DNA of 60,707 nt from Gammaproteobacteria bacterium (GCA_020846135.1 JADLEK010000054.1:1-60707), one strand, 5' to 3'; shown: positions 8,871 to 24,919, counted from the stretch's first letter. Notes: generated from the letters alone by a model not told the origin. Program-made: numbers and translations.

Positions 8871-9747
8871 GTCACCCCGCAACCAGGCTGCTGGCCTGCA
8901 CCATTTGAACCACCAGCGCCCGGTGCGAGTGATCTGTATCGCCAGCGGCAAGGGCGGCGTAGGCAAAACCAACATCACGGTCAATCTCGCGCTGGCGTTG
9001 AGCCTGCAGAACCAGCGGGTCATGCTGCTAGACGCTGATCTGGGGATGGCTAACGTCGATGTCATGCTGGGACTGCATCCCCTGTACAACCTGTCCCATG
9101 TGATCAGCCAGGAGCGAACGCTCGAAGAGGTGATCATGACCGGGCCAAATGGTATCCGGATTATCCCGGCCAGTTCCGGGATCAAACGGATGGCCGAATT
9201 GACCCCGGCTGAGAACGCCGGGATTGTTAGTGCATTCAGCGAGTTGAATGACACCCTGGATGTCATGCTCATCGACTCCGCTGCAGGCATCTCCGACAGT
9301 GTGGTCACTTTCAGCCGGGCTGCCCATGAAGTGATCGTGGTGGTTTGCGACGAACCGGCCTCGATCACTGACGCCTATGCCCTGATCAAATTGCTGAGCC
9401 TGGATTACGGGGTGGATCGGTTCCATATCCTGGCCAACCGGGTGACGACGCCCCGCGAAGGCCATGATCTGTTCGCTAAACTGGTCAAGGTTTCTGACCG
9501 GTTTCTGGATGTAACCCTGAGTTTTTTTGGGGCCATCCCCGAAGACCCGCAACTGCGCAAGGCAGTGCAGGCCCAGCGCGCCGTGGTGGATGCCTTTCCC
9601 GGCAGTCGTTCTGCGGAAGCCTTTCACCGGCTGGCCACCCAGATTGTTGGACGCTGGCCGATGCCTCGCACCGCCAGTGGCTATCTCCAGTTTTTCATCG
9701 AGCGCCTGATCAATCCGGCCTACTCGTTCGAGGAACGGGCTGAATGA
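8857..9747 (+). CDS. flhG: Flagellar number regulator FlhG (FleN), MinD-like ATPase
   Basis: 296-residue ParA/MinD-family ATPase that limits the number of flagella and acts together with FlhF. The deviant Walker A motif 'GKGGVGKTN' is at residues 31-39. It is followed by 'VMLLDADLGMANVDVMLGL', the signature of this subfamily, and 'VMLIDSAAGISDSVVTF'. The ATG at 8857 is chosen over an in-frame TTG at 8836; both overlap the end of flhF. The stop overlaps the fliA ATG (ATGA), so flhF-flhG-fliA appear translationally linked. In Pseudomonas the equivalent FleN also restrains the regulator FleQ; FleQ is not in this window. Confidence 0.94.
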   Translation: MPSVESPRNQAAGLHHLNHQRPVRVICIASGKGGVGKTNITVNLALALSLQNQRVMLLDADLGMANVDVMLGLHPLYNLSHVISQERTLEEVIMTGPNGIRIIPASSGIKRMAELTPAENAGIVSAFSELNDTLDVMLIDSAAGISDSVVTFSRAAHEVIVVVCDEPASITDAYALIKLLSLDYGVDRFHILANRVTTPREGHDLFAKLVKVSDRFLDVTLSFFGAIPEDPQLRKAVQAQRAVVDAFPGSRSAEAFHRLATQIVGRWPMPRTASGYLQFFIERLINPAYSFEERAE

Positions 9748-10469
9748 AAGGCCTGGCCATGTACGCCAGTCTGGGCGGTGGTAGCGCGGATGACCTGATC
9801 GCCCGCAGCGCCCCTCAGGTCAAACGGATCGCTTATCATTTGCTGGCGCGGTTACCCGCTTCGGTTCAGGTTGATGATTTGATTCAGGCGGGCATGCTGG
9901 GTTTGTTGGAAGCGACGCGGCGCTATGATCCGGCGCAGGGCGCGAGTTTCACCACTTTCGCCGAGCCGCGCATTCGCGGAGCAATGCTTGATGAGATTCG
10001 CAAGGGCGACTGGACGCCCCGATCAGTGCATCGCAAGGCCCGTGAGGTCGCAACGGCGATTCACGCGGTCGAGACCGCAACGGGCTGTGAGGCTCACGAT
10101 CGGGATATCGCCGAGCATCTCGGCATCCCGCTGGCTGAATACCATGTCATGTTGACGGATTTGCGCGGCCAGAAGATCCTGTCGCTCGAGGAGGCCGGCG
10201 CGGATGAAGACAGTGAAGCCCAGCGTGTTCCCGCGCCCGGCGATGATCCGTCTGAAACGGTTCACCGGGGTCACCTGCTTAAACTGCTGGCCGCCGCTAT
10301 TGATGTGCTGCCCGAGAGGGAGAAACTGGTGCTGTCACTCTACTACGACGAAGAGCTGCATCTGAAAGAAATTGGCGCAGTATTGGGTGTCAGTGAATCC
10401 CGGGTCAGTCAACTGCACAGCCAGGCGCTGGCCCGGTTGCGCGCCCGGGTAACGGGCAAGGCGAATTAG
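9744..10469 (+). CDS. fliA: RNA polymerase sigma factor FliA (sigma-28)
   Basis: 241 residues, standard for sigma-28, which transcribes late flagellar genes after the hook is complete. Region 2 includes 'VDDLIQAGMLGLLEATRRYD' and 'FTTFAEPRIRGAMLDEIRKG'. Region 3 contains 'DWTPRSVHRKAREV'. Region 4 ends with 'LHLKEIGAVLGVSESRVSQL', the helix-turn-helix that binds the -35 element. It overlaps the flhG stop by 4 bp. Only 26 bp separate it from motC; in Pseudomonas the cheYZAB genes would sit in that gap. I saw no FlgM gene here, so the anti-sigma factor must be elsewhere. Confidence 0.95.
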   Translation: MKGLAMYASLGGGSADDLIARSAPQVKRIAYHLLARLPASVQVDDLIQAGMLGLLEATRRYDPAQGASFTTFAEPRIRGAMLDEIRKGDWTPRSVHRKAREVATAIHAVETATGCEAHDRDIAEHLGIPLAEYHVMLTDLRGQKILSLEEAGADEDSEAQRVPAPGDDPSETVHRGHLLKLLAAAIDVLPEREKLVLSLYYDEELHLKEIGAVLGVSESRVSQLHSQALARLRARVTGKAN

Positions 10470-10495
10470 AAACCCGCGCTCCTGGAGCGGATTAC

Positions 10496-11239
10496 ATGGA
10501 TATTCTGACTCTGGCCGGCCTGGTTCTAGCGTTTGGCGGCATCATCGGCGGGATGCTGATTGAAGGCGGCCATCTCAGCTCACTGGTCAATGGCCCGGCC
10601 TTCCTCATCGTACTCGGCGGCACCATTGGCGCGGTGCTGGTTCAGACTCCCATGGATGCCTTCAAACGGGCGCTTGGCCGGATGAAATGGGCCTTTATGC
10701 CCCCGGTCGTCTCGCTACCGGAGGCGATTGAAAAGATCGTCAACTGGAGCAATATCGCCCGCAAGGAAGGTCTGTTGCGGCTGGAAGACTATATTCAGCA
10801 GGAGCCTGATCCCTTTGCTTCCAAGGCGCTGCAACTGCTGGTGGATGGTAAGGAACCGGAGGAAATCCGCCACATCCTGGAAATGGACATGACGATCCAC
10901 GAAGAATCCGAGTTGCAGGCAATCACGTTCTTTGAAGGCGTCGGCGGCTACGCGCCCACTATCGGCATTATTGGCGCGGTGCTGGGTCTGATTCATGTCA
11001 TGGGCAATCTGGCCGATCCCAGTAAACTGGGCGGCGGCATCGCTGCGGCGTTTGTCGCCACCATCTACGGCTTGGTGTTGGCCAATGTGTTCGCCCTGCC
11101 GATGGGCAATAAAATCAAGAGCGTCGTTAAAAAGCAGACGCGGCTTTGTGAACTCATCGTCGAGGGGGTTATCGCTATCGCCCATGGTGAAAATCCGCGC
11201 AACATTGAATCGCGTCTGCAAGGGTTCCTCCAACATTGA
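10496..11239 (+). CDS. motC: Flagellar motor stator protein MotC (MotA/PomA family)
   Basis: 247-residue MotA/TolQ/ExbB-family proton channel subunit. It opens 'MDILTLAGLVLAFGGIIGGM' (first helix) and has 'NGPAFLIVLGGTIGAVLVQT' (second helix). The large cytoplasmic loop contains 'KEGLLRLED' and 'EPEEIRHILEMDM'. Helices 3 and 4 follow as 'GGYAPTIGIIGAVLGLIHVM' and 'AAAFVATIYGLVLANVFALP'. It belongs to the MotC/PomA group rather than the longer E. coli-type MotA. GGAG lies at good spacing before the ATG. motD begins 12 bp downstream, so the pair forms one stator module. Confidence 0.94.
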   Translation: MDILTLAGLVLAFGGIIGGMLIEGGHLSSLVNGPAFLIVLGGTIGAVLVQTPMDAFKRALGRMKWAFMPPVVSLPEAIEKIVNWSNIARKEGLLRLEDYIQQEPDPFASKALQLLVDGKEPEEIRHILEMDMTIHEESELQAITFFEGVGGYAPTIGIIGAVLGLIHVMGNLADPSKLGGGIAAAFVATIYGLVLANVFALPMGNKIKSVVKKQTRLCELIVEGVIAIAHGENPRNIESRLQGFLQH

Positions 11240-11251
11240 GGATATCGCGCC

Positions 11252-12262
11252 ATGAGCCGCAAAAAACATGCAGAAGCGCACGAGAATCATGAACGCTGGC
11301 TGGTGTCCTACGCTGATTTCATCACGCTGCTCTTTGCATTTTTCGTGGTGATGTACGCGGTATCCTCGGTGAACGAAGGCAAGTTCCGGGTGCTGGCGGA
11401 CTCGATGGTAGTGGCGTTTCGATCTGCAGACCCGCATAGCGCCAAGCCCATCCAGTTAGCCGAAATGGTCGGAGCGCAGTCTTCGCAAGCGACTGGCCAG
11501 CCCAGTCCGAAGAAAAGCAATGTTGCGCCGGACATGCGGCCGATGCCCACCTCGATGATTCAGCGTTCACCCCGGGCCATCGTCATGTTAACCCGGGATT
11601 CTGGCGTAAACGGCGGTCCTAACAACAGCAAGGCGTCCGCCGCAATTATGTCTGCGGAAGCCGCTGGCAAGGACGGCGGCAAGACCGACCAGAATCTGGC
11701 CAAGGTGATGCAAAAACTGCAATCCGCCCTGTCGGCGCTGATTCGTAACGACATGGTCAATCTCCGGCGCAGCGATCTCTGGATCGAAGTCGAAATCAAA
11801 AACAGTGTGCTGTTTCCGAGCGGCAGCGCCACCGTGAATCAGGAAGCGATGGATCCTCTGGCGAAAATCGCCGAGATTCTGCGGGAAATTTCCAACCGGA
11901 TTCAGGTCGAGGGCTTCACTGACAACCGGCCGATTAATACCCCAACCTACCCATCCAACTGGGAATTGTCGGCGGCCCGAGCAGCCAGCGTGGTGCATAT
12001 CCTGATGAACAACGGGGTACGTCCGGAGCGCATGTCGGCGATTGGCTATGCGGAATATCAACCCATCGCTGATAACAGCATCGAATCGGGTCGCGTCCAG
12101 AATCGACGGGTGGTACTCGTGATCATGGGCAACGTCGATGCGCGTTATCCGGTCGATCTGAAATTGAACGAACCGGACGCTGCGCCGGCCAAGCTTCAGG
12201 CCGCGCTGGCTGAACCGTCACCTGCCGCCGGGGCTACGACTGCGGTCCCAAAACCCAGATGA
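11252..12262 (+). CDS. motD: Flagellar motor stator protein MotD (MotB family)
   Basis: 336-residue partner of MotC. A short charged N-terminus leads into the single membrane helix 'SYADFITLLFAFFVVMYAVS', where D22 is the conserved proton-carrying aspartate. Next is the plug/linker, unusually long and rich in Ser/Ala/Lys (about residues 60-155). The C-terminal OmpA-like peptidoglycan-binding domain includes 'VEGFTDNRPI' and 'NWELSAARAASVV', ending with 'SGRVQNRRVVLVI'. The tail is alanine- and proline-rich. It anchors the stator to the wall. DUF2802 gene follows after 27 bp. Confidence 0.94.
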   Translation: MSRKKHAEAHENHERWLVSYADFITLLFAFFVVMYAVSSVNEGKFRVLADSMVVAFRSADPHSAKPIQLAEMVGAQSSQATGQPSPKKSNVAPDMRPMPTSMIQRSPRAIVMLTRDSGVNGGPNNSKASAAIMSAEAAGKDGGKTDQNLAKVMQKLQSALSALIRNDMVNLRRSDLWIEVEIKNSVLFPSGSATVNQEAMDPLAKIAEILREISNRIQVEGFTDNRPINTPTYPSNWELSAARAASVVHILMNNGVRPERMSAIGYAEYQPIADNSIESGRVQNRRVVLVIMGNVDARYPVDLKLNEPDAAPAKLQAALAEPSPAAGATTAVPKPR

Positions 12263-12289
12263 TTTCCATCAGTCGCCAAGGGTTAAGCC

Positions 12290-12790
12290 ATGCATGACCT
12301 TTTGTTACACGCCATTGCCACTATTGCCCTGCTGACTGGCAACGCGCTTTTAATTGGGTTGGGCTTCATCATCGCCCGCTGGTCCAGCGCCTCTCCTCCC
12401 GAATCCGGACGGGAAGAAGCGCCCAACCTGCATCAGGATTTGAAAGGGGTCACGCTGGCGCTGGCGGCGATGGGCGAACGGTTGCTGAAACTTGAGGTGC
12501 AGATTGGGCAACTACGGGAACAGGCGGGTCAGGAAGGCTTGCCGCTCAACCGCGATCCAGAGCAGAAATCCTTCAAGATTGCCACCAAACTGGCTTTGCA
12601 GGGTGCCGGGGCTGACGAGATCGTGGAGTTGTGCGGCCTCACCCGTGGCGAGGCGGACCTGATCTGCATGTTGCACGCCAATAATCAGGTCAGCGCCAGC
12701 AGCATGGCGGGCGACCTGGCGCGACTGGCTTCCCGCGTGACCGATTTACCGCAGATCAATCCAACCGACGATCCACGCAGTCGCCGATAA
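12290..12790 (+). CDS. DUF2802 family membrane-anchored protein
   Basis: 166 residues with one N-terminal membrane helix (about residues 8-30), then a coiled-coil-prone stretch (about residues 50-85) and a compact C-terminal DUF2802 domain, 'FKIATKLALQGAGADEIVEL' onward. That domain resembles a small helix-turn-helix, with 'CGLTRGEADLICMLH'. The molecular function is not known. In Pseudomonas a DUF2802 gene closes the flagellar-chemotaxis cluster after the cheW genes; here it follows motD directly. It ends the flagellar operon and converges on ligA 39 bp away; no clear terminator hairpin was seen in that gap. Confidence 0.8.
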   Translation: MHDLLLHAIATIALLTGNALLIGLGFIIARWSSASPPESGREEAPNLHQDLKGVTLALAAMGERLLKLEVQIGQLREQAGQEGLPLNRDPEQKSFKIATKLALQGAGADEIVELCGLTRGEADLICMLHANNQVSASSMAGDLARLASRVTDLPQINPTDDPRSRR

Positions 12791-12829
12791 CGGCATCTGT
12801 TGCGCTGCGTGATGCTGATCGTTTACCGT

Positions 12830-15719
<2,890 letters not shown>

Positions 15720-15881
15720 GAATCGAAAGCCCCGGATGACACCGTGATGACGATGCTAAAACGTGATCCCCGCGCCGCTGCGCTGGAGGTTGAATGCTGC
15801 CGTTTATACTCAAATCCCTGCTGTTTCACAAACCACGCCTGTCACCCCAACGTTCAAGCTGAAGCCGTCCGCCCGCAACGC

Positions 15882-19385
<3,504 letters not shown>

Positions 19386-19412
19386 GATGGCGCTGGGCGG
19401 ATGCCCTGCATG

Positions 19413-19886
19413 TCAGGCCTGACGGACCAGTGGCTGCAATACGGCTTCAATCGTTTCCATGTCCGGAATGATGACGGGCTGATCCTGATAGCGCGCCCAA
19501 CTGAGAACGCCGGGTCGGTTGCGTTCAGCTTCTGGCGTATTTGCGTCCGGGATAATCTCATGCCGTTGCAGATTGAGCGGGCGCGGGGCGGCCGTGCCGA
19601 GAATGCCAAAGTGCGGCAGCTTGGAGTCGTTGGCCAAGGTATGGGCGATGATAATGCGGGAATTGAGGTCGGCAGCGGGAGTCACCCGGAAGATCAGCCG
19701 GCCCAGGCTGATCAGCGGCGTAGTCAGATTACGCCACAGCATCGCGCCGACCACCCAGTGCGGCGCAGTTTCGATCTGCAGGGGGGTTGCGTAAGGCAGG
19801 ACTTCGACCACAAGGCTGTTAGGCAGAATAATCTGCCCGCCCTGCACCGTGATCAGGAGGCAACGAAGGTTGGGAGAGGTTTCCAT
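19413..19886 (-). CDS. ChpC-like CheW domain protein
   Basis: 157-residue single CheW-type domain. It begins 'NLRCLLITVQGGQIILPNSL' and has 'VEVLPYATPLQIETAPHWVV' and 'LISLGRLIFRVTPAADLNSR', matching divergent CheW proteins of the Pil-Chp system such as ChpC. Such proteins couple chemoreceptors to the kinase. It ends the operon pilI-pilJ-chpA-chpC, 20 bp after chpA. Its similarity to PilI (the other CheW here) is weak, so it may connect a different receptor to the same kinase. Assignment as ChpC rests on position plus the divergent CheW fold. Confidence 0.75.
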   Translation of the reverse strand: METSPNLRCLLITVQGGQIILPNSLVVEVLPYATPLQIETAPHWVVGAMLWRNLTTPLISLGRLIFRVTPAADLNSRIIIAHTLANDSKLPHFGILGTAAPRPLNLQRHEIIPDANTPEAERNRPGVLSWARYQDQPVIIPDMETIEAVLQPLVRQA

Positions 19887-19906
19887 GGAAGGTCAGGTAT
19901 CCGGCA

Positions 19907-22900
19907 TCAGGTGATCAGTTCCAAAGCCCGTTCGCCCAGAATCTTGCGAATCGACAGCATCAACTGATCTTCCTGATAAGGTTTGGTCAGATAGTCATTG
20001 ACGCCGAGGTTCATGGCCCGCTCGCGATGCTTCTCGCCGCCGCGCGAGGTCACCATGATAATCGGCAAGTGGCGCAGATACGGCTGATTGCGAACATGAG
20101 CAACCACTTCGAATCCGTCCATGCGCGGCATTTCGATGTCGAGAATCGCCAGATCCGGCACTTGGGTTTGCAGCATGGCGACCGCGTCCAGACCGTCCTT
20201 GGCGGTGATCGCATGGATATTATGGCGCTCCAGAATGCGCGCCGTGACTTTGCGCATGGTGATCGAGTCGTCGATGACCATAATGGTGAGCTTTTCTTGC
20301 CGGGTTTCCTGGCGCGCCGCCCGGAGCGCCCGGCTTTCAGTCTGCTTCTGTCGTTGCGAGCCGATGTTGCGCACCAGCGCCGCCAGCTCCAGCACCACTA
20401 CGACCCGGCCATCGCCCAGCACCGTCGCCCCGGAAATGCCCGGCACTCCGTTGAACTGCGGGCCAACCGGCTTGACGATAATTTCCTGGTTGCCTTGCAC
20501 CGCATCAACCTGCAAGGCGGCGATGGCTTCCGCACTGCGAAACAAGAGCGTCGGCGGCCGGCGATCCTTGACTTCATCGAAAGGCTGGACATGCTCGCCG
20601 CCGACCAGAATGCCGAGGCTGTGAATCGGGTAATCTCGATCGCCGTGTTGATGCTGCACCTGCTCACCCGACAGGTAGGCCTTAAATTCGGTTTCCTGGA
20701 TCCGGGTCACCCGCTCGATGCTCAGCAGCGGGATTGCGAAGGTCGCGTCGTCACATTGCACCAGCAGCGCTTGGGTGACCGCCAGCGAGAACGGCAAGCG
20801 GACCGTGAAATGAGTACCGCGCCCGGACTCGCTCTGGATCAGCAGCGCGCCGCGCATGGTTCGAATGGCTTCATTCACCACATCCATGCCAACGCCGCGT
20901 CCGGACACCTGGGTCACCGCGCTGGCGGTGGAAAAGCCGGGGCGCAGCAACAACGCAATCAGTTCATCTTCAGTGGCGGGTTGCCCCGGCAGCAGCAGAC
21001 CCTTCTCCTCGCCCTTGGCGTGGATCGCGGAAAAATTGATGCCTGCGCCGTCATCGTTCAGCTCCAGCACCAGCTCCGCACCTTCCCGGCGCAAGCTGAG
21101 CGTGATGGTGCCGATGTCCGGCTTGCCCGCCGCCCGACGTTGATCCGGCAATTCGATCCCGTGGGCCAGCGAGTTGCGCAGCATATGTTCCAGCGGCGCA
21201 ACCATGCTTTCCAGCACGGTGCGGTCAACCTCGGCCTCTTCGCCATCAACCAGCAGTTCGGCCCGTTTGCCCAGATCCTGGGCCGCCTGCCGCACGACCC
21301 GCCGCAAGCGGGGAATGACGCTGCCAAACCGCACCATCCCGGTCCGCATCAAGCCCTGTTGGATTTCCTTGTTGACCTTGCCCTGCTGATCCAGCAGCGT
21401 GGCGATCTCGCGCGCATGTTCGCCCATAGTGTTGCCGACGTTACCCAAATCATCGGCGATTTCCATCAGCGACCGGCTGAGCTGTTGCAATTCGGTAAAG
21501 CGATCCAGCTCCAGGGGATCAAAATCCAGTTGGTGAGCCTTGGGGTCTTGATCCTGCCGCGACTGAATCCGGGCCTCGGCCTGGGTAGCCAGATAGGTCA
21601 CCTGACGGCGCAGGCGAATAATGGTTTGCTCCAGATCGTTGAGGTTGTTGCTCATCGCGCCCACGCCCTGGTCGATCCGGGCGCGGAAGATGCTGCTCTC
21701 GCCCATCTGATTGACCAGGGTGTTGAGCAGGGTCGCGCTGACGCGGATGGCGTCGGCGGGCGCTGCGGCGGGCGCCGGCTTCTCTGCCACCCGTTCGCCC
21801 GGCACCGGTTGCCTAGCGACCGGAACCGTTGCGACTGGCGCGACCGGAACGACCGGTTGCTGTTGCTGTTGCTGGATAGGTTCTACCGGTTTACCGCTGA
21901 TCAGCCCGTGCAGAGCGTCAATCAAATCCTGCTGCGCCGGCGGCTGAATCCCGTCACGCAATCCCGCCAGGAGCTGGTGCAACCGATCCAGCGTTCGCTG
22001 CAGCGGATCCAGGATCTGCGGCGAGACCTTCAGGGTCTCCTTGCTGAGCGCATCCAGCACCGACTCGGCGGCATGGGCCAGATCGCCCACCACCATAAGC
22101 CCGGTCATCCGTGAGCTGCCTTTGAGGGTGTGCATTTCCCGGCGCAGATCGTTAAGCAATTCAACACTGTCCGGATCGCTGCGCAACCGCTGCAAAATCA
22201 CATCGCTGGAATCGAGAATTTCGGACGCTTCGGTCTGGAAAACCTGCGCCAGCTCCTGATCTAGTTCGGTCATGGCCCGGAATGAACAAGGTTCCGAGGC
22301 CAGCGCTTCCGGTTTTCCGTCCATGACCGGCGCGGACGGCAATTCCCCTTGCGGTGAACCTTTAACGATCGTATCGGCCAGGCGTTGCAGTTCGCCGATC
22401 AGATCGATCGCAACGGGAGGACTGATCCCGCTAGCGGCTTCTGCCAGCATCCGGTTCAGGTGATCCAGGGTATTTTGCAGCGTATCCAACACCGTTGATG
22501 TTGCCTGACCGGCGCTTTTACCCAGCGCATCCAGTACCGATTCGGCGGCATGAGCCAGATCGCCCACCACCATAATGCCGGTCATGCGTGAACTACCCTT
22601 GAGGGTATGCATGCCTCGGCGCAAATCATTCAGCAGCCCGGTATTATCAGGATCAGCGCGCAGTTGCTGCAGGATGGCGTCGCTGGCGTCGAGAATTTCG
22701 GCGGCTTCGTACTGGAAAATCTGCACCAGTTCTGGATCGACCGCCAGTCGCTCAACGGGCGCAAGCTCTGCCGGGGAACCGGCCTCCGCCTCTACCAACG
22801 GCAAGGCCTCATGCTCAACCCTGTCCAGCGGTTCCGGCGAAACCGCAACGCTACCCGCAGGCGTAGTTTGCAACAATGCGTCGACACGGGCGGTCACTTG

Positions 22901-24919
22901 CGCAAGAGTGGCCAAGGTTTGATCCGCCACAGGCGCAGCGCCCAGCAACGGCTCCAAAGCCTGAGCGGCTTCCACAACCAAATCGACTATGGATGGGGAA
23001 ACAACCAGTACGCCGTTCAAAGCCTGGTTCAACAGATTTTCAAAACACCAAGCGAAATCACCGATCACGGTTGCGCCCACCACCCGGCCACTGCCCTTGA
23101 GGGTGTGAAACGCCCGACGAATGATGCTCATCGCTTGGCGATCGGCCAGGTTTTCCCGCCACAGCGCCTGTTGCGTCTGGATGGTCGCCAACTCACCAAG
23201 CGCTTCCTCGAGAAAAACCTCGACAAATTCCGGATCGATGTCTGGCGCAACCGCCAAGGTCGTGCGTAGCGACTTCACCGATTCCGCTTCTGGCGCCAGT
23301 TTCTGCTCAGCCTGAATTTCGGCCTGGGTCTCAGGAATCTCAGCCTGCATAAGCGCTTGCGCTTGAACGACCAGCGCCGGCAGCGCCTCCAGCTCCCCTC
23401 CCCGCAGCAGCGTCTCGCCAACCAGCGGAGCCAAACCCGCGACTGCCGCCGCCACTGCGTCAGCGATCGCCGGGCAGGCGGCCAGACTACCCTCCAGCAC
23501 CTGGTTGAGCAGTTTTTCAAATTCCCAGGCGAAATCGCCGATCACCGTTGCCCCCACCATCCGACCACTACCCTTGAGGGTATGAAAAGCTCGGCGGATG
23601 GTGGTGAGCGCTTCACGATCGGCCAGATTCTCGCGCCAGAGGCGCACCTGTTCCCGAATCGTGATCAACTCGCCGCGCGCTTCCTCGATAAAGACTTCCA
23701 CGAATTCCGGATCGGCATCCACCAGCCCAATCAAAGGGATCAACCGGGCGGTGATCGTCATTTCATCCCGGCCAACCAGCGCCACCGGTTCCTGCACCCG
23801 TTCCGGCTCCGGTGCGGTTTCAGTAATCAACACTGCCGGCGCAATGCTGGAAGCCGACAAGGCAACGGGTTCCGATTCGGGCCATTGGATACTCAGCTCC
23901 GGCCAGTCGAAGGTGCTAGTGTCATCCCAGGCAGCCGGCGGTGATTCCCGGCGCTCCGACTCCGACTCTGGCTTTGGGGCCAGTGATGCCGGCTCCGGCC
24001 ATTCAGAAAGATTCAGCTCGAGATCAGGCATTGCGGCAATCGGAGTGGGTGAGGTAGACGGTGGCTTGACCAGCGCTGCAGCGATCGCGGTTTCCGCCAG
24101 GGCTGGCATGTTAAGCAGGGTATCCAGTTGCGCCAGATGGTCTTCAGCCCGGCGTAAAACCACCGATGATGATAGACCATCATCTGATGACTCCAGGCCA
24201 TAGCTGAGCTGGGCCAAAATCTCGGCGCAGACGCCACTGACCAATGATCCGTAGGATTCGGCGGCGCCGGTGGCCAGCGCTTCCACAATTCGATCCAGTC
24301 GGCCAATGGCGTACGCTGAACGGGACCAGTCTCGTTCAGCCAGCATCCAGTACAGAATGCGCAAATCATTGCGCAATACCTCCCAGGACTGGGGCTGATC
24401 AGCTGCCTGTTCCAACCGGGCGATGGCTTGCTGGAGTCGCTGTAGAACATCCATAACCGCATGTGACCCGCTGACAGGTTCGTCCACAGCATCCTGATCC
24501 ACGTTGCCCGTGTCAGCCAATCCACTCTGGCGACGCGCACGCCGTAATAGATCTGCTGTCCTGGACAATTCAGCGTCTGGTCGACGATTACCTGGCGACA
24601 CGCACGCTTCCAGATAACCCATCAACTGATCGGTAGCCTGTTGCAGCAGCAGGTTGGTATCCAGTGATTGCAACTCGCCCCGGGTGAGCGCCAGCGCGGT
24701 CTCGCGCATTCCATCCAGGAGCGCCACGGCCTGCTGATGATCCAGCACCGCCAGTGGTACGCGGACTTGATCGATGGCGTCCACCATGGTTTCCAGCGGC
24801 GCAAATTCAGCGGGGTGTTCACGATAGGCGTCCAAATCAAGCTGAATTCGCCGCAAGGCGAGCAGCAGATCGTCCTTGAGAGCCACCAACGGGTTATCCG
24901 CGACACGACGCGAAATCAT
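19907..24919 (-). CDS. chpA: Pil-Chp hybrid histidine kinase ChpA/PilL (multi-Hpt, CheA-type, REC)
   Basis: 1670-residue CheA-type hybrid kinase controlling type IV pili. Four Hpt modules carry the phospho-accepting motif H-T-L-K-G-S at H446, H605, H771 and H930. Modules 1 and 2 closely resemble each other, as do modules 3 and 4. The first about 370 residues look like further degenerate Hpt-like helices. Next come a Pro/Gln-rich linker with a run of seven glutamines, a dimerisation region, the HATPase with N box 'LEHMLRNSLAHGIEL' (about residue 1245) and 'GRGVGMDVVNEAI', a CheW-like domain, and a C-terminal receiver with phospho-acceptor D1594 in 'LAILDIEMPRMDG'. P. aeruginosa ChpA has the same plan with more phosphotransfer sites. 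It lies 107 bp after pilJ. Confidence 0.93.
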   Translation of the reverse strand: MISRRVADNPLVALKDDLLLALRRIQLDLDAYREHPAEFAPLETMVDAIDQVRVPLAVLDHQQAVALLDGMRETALALTRGELQSLDTNLLLQQATDQLMGYLEACVSPGNRRPDAELSRTADLLRRARRQSGLADTGNVDQDAVDEPVSGSHAVMDVLQRLQQAIARLEQAADQPQSWEVLRNDLRILYWMLAERDWSRSAYAIGRLDRIVEALATGAAESYGSLVSGVCAEILAQLSYGLESSDDGLSSSVVLRRAEDHLAQLDTLLNMPALAETAIAAALVKPPSTSPTPIAAMPDLELNLSEWPEPASLAPKPESESERRESPPAAWDDTSTFDWPELSIQWPESEPVALSASSIAPAVLITETAPEPERVQEPVALVGRDEMTITARLIPLIGLVDADPEFVEVFIEEARGELITIREQVRLWRENLADREALTTIRRAFHTLKGSGRMVGATVIGDFAWEFEKLLNQVLEGSLAACPAIADAVAAAVAGLAPLVGETLLRGGELEALPALVVQAQALMQAEIPETQAEIQAEQKLAPEAESVKSLRTTLAVAPDIDPEFVEVFLEEALGELATIQTQQALWRENLADRQAMSIIRRAFHTLKGSGRVVGATVIGDFAWCFENLLNQALNGVLVVSPSIVDLVVEAAQALEPLLGAAPVADQTLATLAQVTARVDALLQTTPAGSVAVSPEPLDRVEHEALPLVEAEAGSPAELAPVERLAVDPELVQIFQYEAAEILDASDAILQQLRADPDNTGLLNDLRRGMHTLKGSSRMTGIMVVGDLAHAAESVLDALGKSAGQATSTVLDTLQNTLDHLNRMLAEAASGISPPVAIDLIGELQRLADTIVKGSPQGELPSAPVMDGKPEALASEPCSFRAMTELDQELAQVFQTEASEILDSSDVILQRLRSDPDSVELLNDLRREMHTLKGSSRMTGLMVVGDLAHAAESVLDALSKETLKVSPQILDPLQRTLDRLHQLLAGLRDGIQPPAQQDLIDALHGLISGKPVEPIQQQQQQPVVPVAPVATVPVARQPVPGERVAEKPAPAAAPADAIRVSATLLNTLVNQMGESSIFRARIDQGVGAMSNNLNDLEQTIIRLRRQVTYLATQAEARIQSRQDQDPKAHQLDFDPLELDRFTELQQLSRSLMEIADDLGNVGNTMGEHAREIATLLDQQGKVNKEIQQGLMRTGMVRFGSVIPRLRRVVRQAAQDLGKRAELLVDGEEAEVDRTVLESMVAPLEHMLRNSLAHGIELPDQRRAAGKPDIGTITLSLRREGAELVLELNDDGAGINFSAIHAKGEEKGLLLPGQPATEDELIALLLRPGFSTASAVTQVSGRGVGMDVVNEAIRTMRGALLIQSESGRGTHFTVRLPFSLAVTQALLVQCDDATFAIPLLSIERVTRIQETEFKAYLSGEQVQHQHGDRDYPIHSLGILVGGEHVQPFDEVKDRRPPTLLFRSAEAIAALQVDAVQGNQEIIVKPVGPQFNGVPGISGATVLGDGRVVVVLELAALVRNIGSQRQKQTESRALRAARQETRQEKLTIMVIDDSITMRKVTARILERHNIHAITAKDGLDAVAMLQTQVPDLAILDIEMPRMDGFEVVAHVRNQPYLRHLPIIMVTSRGGEKHRERAMNLGVNDYLTKPYQEDQLMLSIRKILGERALELIT

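Noticed and set aside
21868..21888. CAG/CAA-like repeat in chpA as a possible frameshift or assembly problem
   Set aside because: It encodes a run of seven glutamines in the linker and the frame stays open on both sides.
20027..22114. 695-codon open frame on the plus strand opposite chpA
   Set aside because: Composition is His/Arg/Gln-rich without any recognisable domain, and the minus strand encodes clear Hpt, HATPase and CheW motifs. It is an antisense shadow caused by high GC at third positions.
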